Assembly (NCBI GenBank): GCA_009693575.1
Contig: SHWZ01000009.1
Location: 1 to 63,990 of the forward strand
DNA length: 63,990 bases
Reading direction: 5' to 3'
DNA from: Flavobacteriaceae bacterium
GTDB lineage: Bacteria > Bacteroidota > Bacteroidia > UKL13-3
A program made the translations under genes and the position numbers. The notes under the pieces are model-generated. The model worked only from the letters and a program-made list of their open reading frames with translations. It was not told where the DNA came from and made no database searches. Shown here one piece after another: positions 37,701 through 44,500 of the stretch. Each line of letters opens with the position of its first letter. The first letter of the stretch is position 1.

Positions 37701-38525
37701 GAATACGCATCTGGCAATGCAGAGCTTGGTTCTTCATGGATGGAGGGCTGCATTGGCGGATCGCCTGGATCGGCATACGCTACCTGCAACTACCCATTGA
37801 CCATCTCTGAAATTAACTTCAACAGCAGTCCACTACTGAATACAGGTGATTGGCTCGAATTGCATAATACTACCTCTACTGCAATTGACCTGAATGGCTA
37901 CACCATCAAGGGCCAAAATATGAGTTACACCTTTGGCAGTAGCAAGGTATTGGCTCCGCTTTCTTATACTGTATTATACAATGATGCAGCATTCAATACA
38001 TGGTGGAGTATAGTTGCTGATAAGACGCAGACAAGTTTACTCGACCTTGGCAACGGTGACAAAGTAGATATTTTCAGCGATAAAGGTTTACTGAAAGTCT
38101 ACGCAAATTACCAAACAGGAACCCCTTGGCCTACAGAACCCAACGGAGAGGGACATTCCCTTGAACTAGCTGATACTGCAAGCAATCCTACAATTGCTCA
38201 AGCTTGGTTTGCTGGATGCTTTGGTGGCACACCTGGTGAGAAATATCAACTTCCTTGCGACTATACAGGCATCAGCTCAGTTGGAAGTCTTGATGGACTG
38301 GATGTATATCCAAACCCTAATAATGGAACATTTACATTGATTCTTCCACACTATCTTCAACAGGCTAAAGTGACTATTTTTGACGCACTTGGCAGGCTTG
38401 TATATGATGTGAATATGACCGGAAATCGTACTGAAATTGTACTGACTAACCTACCTGCCGGAATTTATTCAATTAGGATAACACATGCCGAAACTATAAT
38501 ACAAGACCGCTGGATAAAGCAGTAA
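31764..38525 (+). CDS. Giant T9SS-exported CotH / lamin-tail repeat protein
   Basis: A 2253-residue secreted protein. Order: signal peptide (LLLTIITSLTLCGSIFS); a first lamin-tail domain (about 22-160, VVINEYSCANKSQF); a chitobiase C-terminal-like domain (about 190-255, STIRYTKDGSLPTTASPLY); a CotH kinase-like domain (about 265-600, with WDDDATFGFYINY carrying the DxD-type acidic cluster); a short beta domain; nine tandem lamin-tail repeats (about 749-2165); and a T9SS type A sorting domain (LDVYPNPNNGTFTLILP ... AGIYSIRITH). Lamin-tail domains in bacteria occur on extracellular nucleases and adhesins; CotH domains phosphorylate or bind proteins. Probably a very large surface adhesin or stalk; which reading is right cannot be told. 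Confidence 0.88.
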   Translation: MKKLLLTIITSLTLCGSIFSQVVINEYSCANKSQFVDNNAKYEDWIELYNDGGSAVNLGGYYLSDNIDEPTKWMIPNGTTIGANGFLRFWCSGRNMVSGAHYHTSFHLTQSKDEPDYVVLADANGAILEQHSIERHQLGHSIGRRTNGSSTWGIFTTPTANSSNNTSTQFLRYAETPATSIHPGNYKVKFILYLSTNELNSTIRYTKDGSLPTTASPLYSAASGVRIDSTCTVVKAVTFSSNASVLKSFIEINTYFIRASHNLPVISLSGSQLDVLANGDNMKRPAGSFEYFDKDWLRKAVTYGGFNSHGQDSWANDQRSLDFKTFDEDGYDYAIREKLFSLSKRDEFQGIIIRAAGDDNYPAAHHASNEGSAHIRDAYVQNMAIQGGLNVDVRTAEKAIVYLNGKYWGVYDMRERADEHDYTKFYYNQDKYNIQYILTWGGTWSEYGGSQSITDWGNLRNYIMSKNMANDSIFAIVETQLDPKSLADYVIVNSVAVCSDWLNYNTGWWRGKNPQGGHQRWGYTLWDDDATFGFYINYTGVPDTGASAKPCNVESGSLNDPEGHIDLLQRLRQNKKFNQWYISRYIDLSNTIYSQKSMLDKLDSTINLLKPEMTQHAKRWFGTYNEWYKNAQRLRYFVLRRTNAMPAGINQCYNTGGPYKTTFKVEPAVAGNLQINSLIIKNFPYTGNYYSKIDTYLKGIPNKGYEFDYWTVKKDTIKPDSTAWDAILRVVGIDTVIAHFKVRTDLPKLNFTEVNYDNDITRNSGSWFELSNYGNKDIDLSGWKISSGTKWKEYVFPKNSNITTGSRWLFVVDTVKFKNQYGSLQNVVYVNFKLSSRKEPLTLTDTLGTILLDLPFDNDQPWPLAANGAGRTMELKQDSLDCSNPDNWRNGCIGGSPGASFTTCNELLQVSEINYNSSNVADAGDWFEIYNQNSTTLDLSGCKYRNKNFRPVYVFPSGTTLTTGEYIVVCEDTAAFHKVHPGVNNILSDTLLKLDNSTDFIRIYNPNDTLVYSVAYADNINFTPQADGKGFTLEYNQTSDDYSHGRSWSANCFTGSPGVGMGNCEGGIAFTEINVKSAPFNDAGDWFEIKNTSANTYNLAGWSVSDSSTGGFVLPAISLKPQDILVIVADSTKFKAQYPNIKNFSGDINFNLSSSGEKLRIFNTSQKLVNIMEYRDSVPWPGLVSGNGYTMEIRDTSSDPSEGKNWFRGCLGGSPGEAYAPCYDSVVVAEINYNSHTKADAGDWLELWNRGSQSVDISGWLFQDDNVKDSFLISIGTILQPNDRLVLANDSAKLKKMFPFVSNVQGDFNFGLSSAGDMLKLRDANGRLRFGMLFNSDSTWPQMPNGGSYTLELAKDSFIYSEKRFWTTACPAGSPGKAKGNCEGSIVFTELNYNSEPGMNAGDWAELYNTGMVPMNLNNYIVTNADSSKVSKIISTPLMFQGDYKVLVTDTAKFDALNPGVARTSGNMTVDLSNAGGRIRLTDPTKKLVATASFDIGAAWPQAANGKGKTLERKDIKLDPDQASTWFDGCLGGSPGMAYQPCSYQLVVSEINYQAAANHNTGKWIELHNRSTSRCDIGGYTIRNKTGQQIVANGISISGKGHLVLADDSLLFTTINPGVAFVKCSINWQKQDEIKLYNAAGKLVYFAEYSNQIPWPQDADGQGYTLEYVDSATDHSAASAWFSGCYGGSPSSEYGICVSPVIVSEINYQSNIKADAGDWLELLNNSNKIQDLSGWKIAAKNAGASYTIPNGRLLKQGERIVFTNNPVAFKNFFPTITNDSGLFVLGSTEELTLTDANGRSLFTFTYTNSSGWPVVFGNSFTLEFDIKGDANLGNSWFKGCPGGSPGTGFIPCTGQLAITEINYNSTGYVTSGDWVEIMNTGNLPVLATDFLLVNSDSSNVHSIQSNDLLYPGDRLVLCESKSVFYTVHNIPNVEGGTGMNLKDAGEIIKLYDARKNLLYKAAYKNGNGWPEVTATGRSIEYASGNAELGSSWMEGCIGGSPGSAYATCNYPLTISEINFNSSPLLNTGDWLELHNTTSTAIDLNGYTIKGQNMSYTFGSSKVLAPLSYTVLYNDAAFNTWWSIVADKTQTSLLDLGNGDKVDIFSDKGLLKVYANYQTGTPWPTEPNGEGHSLELADTASNPTIAQAWFAGCFGGTPGEKYQLPCDYTGISSVGSLDGLDVYPNPNNGTFTLILPHYLQQAKVTIFDALGRLVYDVNMTGNRTEIVLTNLPAGIYSIRITHAETIIQDRWIKQ
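34008..38262 (+). repeat. Nine tandem lamin-tail domain repeats (about 158 codons each)
   Basis: Repeat units begin near 34008, 34482, 34960, 35433, 35910, 36391, 36857, 37323 and 37790, a period of about 475 bases. Each starts with the pattern SEINYNS-x5-DAGDWLEL-N and ends with W-x-x-G-C-x-GGSPG-x4-6-C. The two cysteines recur in every unit. Nucleotide identity between units is clearly lower than protein similarity, so the array looks old rather than freshly expanded. Confidence 0.85.
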
Positions 38526-38621
38526 AATTGATCCTATACTAAAAATGCGTTACCAAAATCTGGGTTAATTGATTAAGAAACACTGATAAAAGTTACACTA
38601 TTCAAAGTGTGCTACACTAGA

Positions 38622-39833
38622 TCAAGCCAATACTTTAGTCACTAAATCAGCCGCTTCTTGAAGGGTGATGGCTGAGAAAACCTCCAGCCCCGATTCGTCA
38701 ATTAGTTTCTTTGCTTCGATGGCATTTGTGCCTTGCAGTCTCACGATGATTGGAACTGGCACATTGCCGATATTTTTGTATGCATCTACTACACCCTGAG
38801 CTACACGGTCGCAACGGACAATACCACCAAATATATTTATTAGAATTGCTTTTACGTTAGGGTCTTTCAGTATTATCCTGAACCCAGCTTCCACGGTTTT
38901 GGCATTCGCAGTGCCGCCAACATCAAGGAAGTTGGCAGGTTCCCCACCACTCAGTTTGATTATATCCATAGTGGCCATAGCGAGTCCAGCACCATTCACC
39001 ATGCAGCCTACGTTGCCGTCCAGTTTTACATAGTTAAGGTTATGCTCAGCTGCTTCCACTTCGGTAGGGTCTTCCTCGGTCACGTCTCGCATTTCGGCAT
39101 AGTCGGGGTGGCGAAACAAGCCGTTATCGTCTAAGTTCACTTTTGCGTCAACGGCAATTATTTTGTCGTCACTAGTTTTCAGTACGGGATTAATTTCGAA
39201 CATACCGCTATCAGTTCCAACATAAGCTCCGTATAGGTTTGTTACGAACTTCACCATCTGCTTATTTGCTTCGCCACTCAACCCAAGGTTGAAGGCAATT
39301 TTTCTTGCCTGAAATCCCTGCAATCCAACAGCTGGGTCTATATGTTCCTTATGAATCAGTTCGGGGGTTTTGTGTGCTACATCTTCAATATCCATTCCGC
39401 CTTCGGTGCTGTAAATGATTACATTTTGGCCAACCTTTCGGTCGAGCAAAATACTCATGTAAAATTCCTTGGTGTCACTGGCTCCTGGGTAGTAAACATC
39501 TTGAGCTACCAATACTTTGCTAACCAACTTCCCTTTTTCCCCAGTCTGAATGGTGACCAATGTGCCACCAAGAATATTGCCTGCAATTTCTTTCACGGCA
39601 TCAAGATTTTTTGCTAAGGCTACACCCCGTTGTTCAGTACCAACAATTTTCCCTTTGCCACGTCCTCCAGCATGTATCTGGGCTTTCACAACCCACCAGC
39701 CTGTGCCTGTTTCCTTTTGAAGTGTTTCAGCGGCGACTACTGCTGCCTCAGCAGAGTCGGCTACAATGCCTTCTTGTACGGCTACACCATATTTTTTTAA
39801 GATGCTTTTGCCTTGGTATTCGTGGATGTTCAT
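38622..39833 (-). CDS. sucC: Succinyl-CoA synthetase (ADP-forming) subunit beta
   Basis: A 403-residue ATP-grasp protein. It begins MNIHEYQGKSILKKYGVAV and contains VKAQIHAGGRGKGKIVG, VSKVLVAQ, FEINPVLKTSDDKIIAVDAKV (metal and nucleotide site) and the C-terminal CoA-ligase domain NGAGLAMATMDIIKLSGG, then NIFGGIVRCDRVAQG. It makes the beta subunit of the TCA-cycle enzyme that converts succinyl-CoA to succinate with ATP or GTP formation. The partner sucD is not in the window, as is common when the two genes are unlinked in Bacteroidota. Full length. About 150 bases separate it from the next gene on the same strand, which ends in its own terminator. Confidence 0.95.
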   Translation of the reverse strand: MNIHEYQGKSILKKYGVAVQEGIVADSAEAAVVAAETLQKETGTGWWVVKAQIHAGGRGKGKIVGTEQRGVALAKNLDAVKEIAGNILGGTLVTIQTGEKGKLVSKVLVAQDVYYPGASDTKEFYMSILLDRKVGQNVIIYSTEGGMDIEDVAHKTPELIHKEHIDPAVGLQGFQARKIAFNLGLSGEANKQMVKFVTNLYGAYVGTDSGMFEINPVLKTSDDKIIAVDAKVNLDDNGLFRHPDYAEMRDVTEEDPTEVEAAEHNLNYVKLDGNVGCMVNGAGLAMATMDIIKLSGGEPANFLDVGGTANAKTVEAGFRIILKDPNVKAILINIFGGIVRCDRVAQGVVDAYKNIGNVPVPIIVRLQGTNAIEAKKLIDESGLEVFSAITLQEAADLVTKVLA

Positions 39834-39942
39834 TTTATAATTGTGAGTTGTGTGCTATATGTTGTGTGCTTGATCGTGATACATTTGAATAGCCTATTGA
39901 TTTGTTCGAAGAAAAGTTAAGCAACTTTCAAAAAGTGCTGGA

Positions 39943-39994
39943 CAAAAATAGGCTGATAGCCCAATTCAACTGCTGGTGATTTTTATCAGCCTAT
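39943..39994 (-). terminator. Intrinsic terminator overlapping the stop codon of the Cys/Met-metabolism PLP gene
   Basis: Minus strand: ATAGGCTGAT and ATCAGCCTAT form a perfect 10-bp stem around a 27-base loop, followed by TTTTTG. The upstream arm contains the TGA stop of the gene at 39986, so a terminating ribosome would compete with hairpin formation. Confidence 0.75.
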
Positions 39995-41125
39995 GGCCTG
40001 CTTCAAATCTTCCAACAAATCATCGATATCTTCGATGCCAACACTTAACCGCAGCAACGAATCGCTTACACCCACTTTCAGGCGTTCTTCTTTGGGTATG
40101 CTGGCATGGGTCATGCTTGCTGGGTGACCTATCAAGCTTTCAACACCGCCAAGGCTTTCGGCAAGGCTAAACACCTTGGTTTTGCTTGCCATAGCAAAGG
40201 CTTCTTCTATGCTATCGCCTCTAAGGGTAAAGCTGAGCATGCCTCCAAAATCTTTCATTTGACGCTTGGCCACTTCGTGGTTGGGCATGTCTTCAAATCC
40301 AGGCCAGTAAACTTTATCAACCTTGGGATGTGTCCTCAGGAACTCAGCGACAGCTCGACCATTTTGGCAATGTCTATCCATGCGTACATGCAGGGTCTTT
40401 ATTCCGCGAAGCACCAAAAAACTATCCATGGGCCCAGGCACAGCACCACAACTGTTATGTATAAAATTTAACTGCTCATATAGGTTTGCATCGTTCATTA
40501 TCAAGGCTCCCATCACTACGTCACTATGGCCACCAAGGTATTTTGTTACTGAGTGCATCACCACATCGGCTCCAAGTGCCAGCGGGTTTTGCAGATATGG
40601 ACTAGCGAATGTATTGTCAACACAAAGCATCAGGTTATGCTTTTTGGCTAAGGCAGCACAGGCTTCCAAATCTATAATCTTGCAGGTAGGATTTGTCGGC
40701 GTTTCCACCCATAGCATTTTGGTAGCTGGGGTTATATGGTCAGCTATGCTTTCGGCATCTTGCATATTCACAAACTTGAACGTGATGCCGAAGTGTGCAA
40801 ACACCTTGGTAAACATGCGGTAGGTTCCACCGTAAATGTCATCAGTGACTAGTATTTCATCGCCAGGGCGAAAGAGTTTTGCAACTGCATCTATGGCTCC
40901 CATTCCACTGCTAAAACATAGGCAATATTCGCCGCCTTCTAATGCCGCCAAACATTTTTGAAGGGCATCTCTTGTAGGGTTTTTGCCACGAGCGTAGGCA
41001 TAGCCAGAGTGCGTTCCTGGACTTTCCTGCACGTAGGTACTTGTTTGGTAAATAGGTGTCATGATTGCACCTGTGGTGGGGTCGGGTTCTTGGCCTGCGT
41101 GTATGGCTTTGGTTGCGAATTTCAT
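39986..41125 (-). CDS. metB: Cystathionine gamma-synthase-type PLP enzyme
   Basis: A 379-residue fold-type I PLP enzyme of the Cys/Met metabolism family. Marks: TKAIHAGQEPDPTTGAIMTPI at the N terminus, YARGKNPTRDALQKCLAALEG, FSSGMGAIDAV, TDDIYGGTYRMF, ETPTNPTCKI, CVDNTFASPYLQNP and HSVTKYLGGHSDVVMG, where the Lys binds PLP. The C-terminal SLGGVESLIGHPASMTHASIP is typical. It should join a homoserine ester with cysteine (gamma-synthase), but gamma- and beta-lyases of the same family are hard to separate by eye; the symbol is the likeliest reading. It has its own promoter (41272-41303), a 140-base leader with a terminator hairpin, and a terminator at its end. Confidence 0.85.
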   Translation of the reverse strand: MKFATKAIHAGQEPDPTTGAIMTPIYQTSTYVQESPGTHSGYAYARGKNPTRDALQKCLAALEGGEYCLCFSSGMGAIDAVAKLFRPGDEILVTDDIYGGTYRMFTKVFAHFGITFKFVNMQDAESIADHITPATKMLWVETPTNPTCKIIDLEACAALAKKHNLMLCVDNTFASPYLQNPLALGADVVMHSVTKYLGGHSDVVMGALIMNDANLYEQLNFIHNSCGAVPGPMDSFLVLRGIKTLHVRMDRHCQNGRAVAEFLRTHPKVDKVYWPGFEDMPNHEVAKRQMKDFGGMLSFTLRGDSIEEAFAMASKTKVFSLAESLGGVESLIGHPASMTHASIPKEERLKVGVSDSLLRLSVGIEDIDDLLEDLKQAIG

Positions 41126-41196
41126 TTTGGATAAATTGGGTGAAATAGTAAAGAAGTAAAATTGGTTTGTAAAAATATAGGCTGTCCTACCCCACT

Positions 41197-41233
41197 AAAA
41201 AAGATTGGAGAACCTCGTTCAGAGACTCTCCAA
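41197..41233 (-). terminator. Leader terminator / attenuator-like hairpin or small-RNA 3' end
   Basis: Minus strand: TTGGAGA-GT-CTC-TGAAC-GAG-GT-TCTCCAA is a 7+3 bp stem with a symmetric internal loop, then TC and six T. It lies about 32 bases after the predicted start site of the promoter at 41272-41303 and 72 bases before the metB-type ATG at 41125. Confidence 0.75.
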
Positions 41234-41271
41234 CCCCCAAATCAATCATCTATAGAAACAAACACCCGCTG

Positions 41272-41303
41272 CAAATGTATCAGATTAAGATCCGGATAGT
41301 CAA
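41272..41303 (-). promoter_or_regulatory. Promoter upstream of the metB-type gene (TTG-N21-TACATTTG)
   Basis: On the minus strand TTG (41303-41301) and TACATTTG (41279-41272) are exactly 21 bases apart, the same as the rpsT and 12513 promoters. Transcription should start near 41265-41268. Confidence 0.65.
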
Positions 41304-41595
41304 GAAAAACAATTAGCTAATATCCACAAAATGTGAATTATGATGGACGGGATCGTTCTTGGATTATAGTTTTTGGTCGCGGATAGCTTCAACATTCTTG
41401 AATCTATTCAACCACCCATTTCATACAATACGCACCATTGCTGCTCGAAACAGCACCAACAAACATTATTTTCGGGTTCATCGCTTTATGGTTTAAGCTA
41501 CTAGTAGAAAAACTTCAGAAAAAAGCTGACTGAAAAAAAAATGTTAGGTTGAATTGAATTAACTAACAACAATTGGATTGAATTTCATTAAATAC

Positions 41596-44500
41596 CTACC
41601 TCACCAGCGTCACAGTACCTGAATAGTAGAACCACCTTCCCTCTAGGTTCTGAATGTTCACTTGGTACACATAAACGTCTTCTTGTGCAGGGTGGCCTTT
41701 GAAAATACCGTTCCATCCAGGTAGGCGTTCCTTCCCATAGAACATTTCCTCACCCCAGCGGTTAAACACCCACATTTCGAAGCCCTTGTAATTGTCAGCT
41801 TCCACCCAAAAGTTGTTGTTGCGATGAGGCCCCATATTGTCGGGCGAGAATGCGTTGGGGATGAATACGGTCATCTCAGGGCCAATTTTTACAGGCTTCT
41901 GGATTGTATCCGTGCATCCATACTCGTTTATTACTGACAAGGTCACGATGTAGGTGCCAGTATCGGTGTTGGTGTACCAGTAGGTAGGATTTTTCTCTAT
42001 TGACTTTCCCCCAGCAGCATCGCCAAATTCCCATCCCCAAGTGCTTGATTCGCTAGCATATTTTGTTAGGTTTTGGAAACGTATTCTTGGCAGTGCAATA
42101 GTCGCTTTCTGTGGCTTAGGATCAAAGTCGGCTCTTGGCCATGGGTTCACAGTCACATATTGAGGACGCACCATAGTACTATCGCAGCCCGCATCCGTAA
42201 CAACTCGCAGAGAGATATCATATTTACGTTGAACACTACTCAGGTTCTCGTAGAAGTGCCTTGGAGTCTTGCTTGTGTCATAATTGAGCATGCCGCTAAT
42301 AGGGTCGCCAAAGTTCCAGAAGTAACTGTAAAATGGCATCTTGGCTTTGGCATCAAAAAGAGTCATGAGAGGTGAACAACCTTCGAGTGGGGTACCGTCA
42401 AAATTAGGGTCGGGTATTGGGTGTATCCTTAAAGTGAATGTATCTGTATTGGGATTGCAAACTCCATTGCCCGTGGTGGTAGCGGCAACCAATACAGTTC
42501 CGTTAATTGCATCTTGAATTGAAGGCCTATAGGAAGGTGTAAGTGAGTTTTGATCGTTAAAGGTGCCAGTGCCTGCCGATGACCAATCTACACCAGTCGC
42601 ATTCATTAACAAGCAGCTTAACTGAAAGGTATCGCCGTTGCAAATTGGCCCAACAGGGTTGATGCGTATCCAAGGTGTGTCTTCCACAGTTATTTGGAAC
42701 GAGTCGGTATTGCGGCAGCCAGTCGTTGGGTCAATGTATACAAAACGAAGGTGAGTACTACTGCCAGGGGTTTCCATTTGAGGAACAAACGTTGCAGGGT
42801 TGCGATTTATGGTATCACCAGCTATGTACCACCAACTCGTTGGCGGAGCATAGTTGGGCAGTGGCCATGGCATACTATCCCAGCATATCGTACGGATAGG
42901 AGGCATTTGCACTGGGGGTATTGGGTTTATGAGAATCTTGATAGTGTCAATGTCGACACAGCCGCTGCGGTTAGTGCGAAAAAGCACTGGATAGTCAACT
43001 GGAGTGAGCCCAACGTGTGGAAGAGGAAATGCTATAGTAGGGTCGAGGAGTCCCTTCAAACTATCGGTGATTGCACCAGCCTGCCACACCCCGTCGCTTG
43101 GTTGGGCATTGGTCTTTTTCCACATGTTCTGAATTCCGTCATATACGCATATAGGGCTAGGGGGAGTCAAGATATTTACTGGTATTGGCATTATCCAGAA
43201 AGTATCAATGAACATACTATCGCAGCCATAATCGTCAGTGTAAGTGTAGGTTATTACATTGGCTCCACTGTCAGCCAGCGATGGGTAAAAATACCAATCA
43301 CTGTTTGAGTTAGTAGGCACCTCACGATCCACTGTTTTTGCTCCTTTCGAATTGACACCAGCCCATACTTCACCTAATGGAGCACTGCCTCCTGCATTTG
43401 GCTTGCCATAGGCACTAAGCAAAAATTTAGGGCTAACATCGCAGAATCGCTTTTGTTTGAAGTCCACTGGAGGAAGCGGATTAACAATTACTTCTACTGA
43501 ATCTTTCGTGACACAGCCTTTGGGTGTGGTGGTTACAATTACTGCCCATCTCCCTACTTGATTGAATCCCCACTTATACGTTCCGCCAAGACATCTGGTG
43601 TCAACCGTATTATTGGTAATACATTTTCTAAGAACAGTGTCAGTAGCTCCCCATGCATAGCTCACATTCACCCCCATCCCAGTTATCGGGTCTTTGGCAG
43701 TCTTCATCAATAAGTAAATTTGACCGTAATCTTCACACTGATCTTTCGCTGCCAAACTCAAAATGGCTGGGTGAGATAAATCAATATCAACTGTGTCATA
43801 ATCCTCACAAATCACTCCATCATAGGTGACTGTTCCAATTAGCAATACCGAAGTAGATGCAGTGAATACATGGTTAAAGGTAGTGTCTTGAGAAAGCGTG
43901 TCGCCATTGGATAGGTCTATCCAAGTATAAATGCCTGCTCCCGTTCCACGAAACCAAGAAGTATCTCCTGGACATATCATTTTATTTGGGCCACCATCTA
44001 CCATCAATATTGGGTTGAAACGGGCCTCTACGGTGTCACTGTTTATGCATCCATTACTATCAGTCATCACTATTTTAATGCTGGATGAATCGTAAACAAC
44101 GATGGTTAAGCTATCGCCAACTGTTGCACCGGTTCCATCAGTCCACAGCACAGTTCTGTATCCTAGTCCATTATTTGTTCCTGAGTAAAAAGTAATACCA
44201 TTCGGCTCACAAACACGTTGGTCGGGGCCTAAGTTTACAATGGGTAGTGGTTTCACAGCCAACACCATAGTATCAATGGCTTTGCAGCCCATGCTATCAA
44301 ACGCAGTCACCCTTATCAATGTGTCTTTTATTGGGGTGTAGGTCATTGTATCACCTGTGGCAGCCGTATCACCATTCCAATAATACTTCACTTTCCCTTG
44401 GTTATATTTACTGGTTGCTTGCACCCTGAATGACTGGCCGATGCACACAAATGTATCAGGGCTAAGTTTCATTTCTAGAAATGGGGGAACATCTATCGTG

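Larger units (their letters stand above)
41126..41595. other. 470-base intergenic region with promoter, leader hairpin and small ORFs
   Basis: Read on the minus strand, this holds a T9 run and weak hairpin soon after the type B T9SS gene (41533-41575), a 25-codon frame at 41404-41481 (MNPKIMFVGAVSSSNGAYCM, then KWVVE) without a visible promoter, then the promoter (41272-41303) and leader terminator (41197-41233) of the metB-type gene. A second small frame of 20 codons begins at the ATG near 41252 and runs through the hairpin. Neither small frame is a confident gene. Confidence 0.5.

Noticed and set aside
38595-38610. ACACT/AGTGT hairpin after the lamin-tail gene as terminator
   Set aside because: Only a 5-bp stem and no T run.
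41404-41481. 25-codon frame on the minus strand (MNPKIMFVGAVSSSNGAYCM...)
   Set aside because: No promoter or ribosome site seen and no recognised family; kept only as a note in the intergenic entry.
41533-41575. Terminator after the type B T9SS gene
   Set aside because: The T9 run is real, but the stem before it is weak (GTTAG/CTAAC with a 15-base loop).
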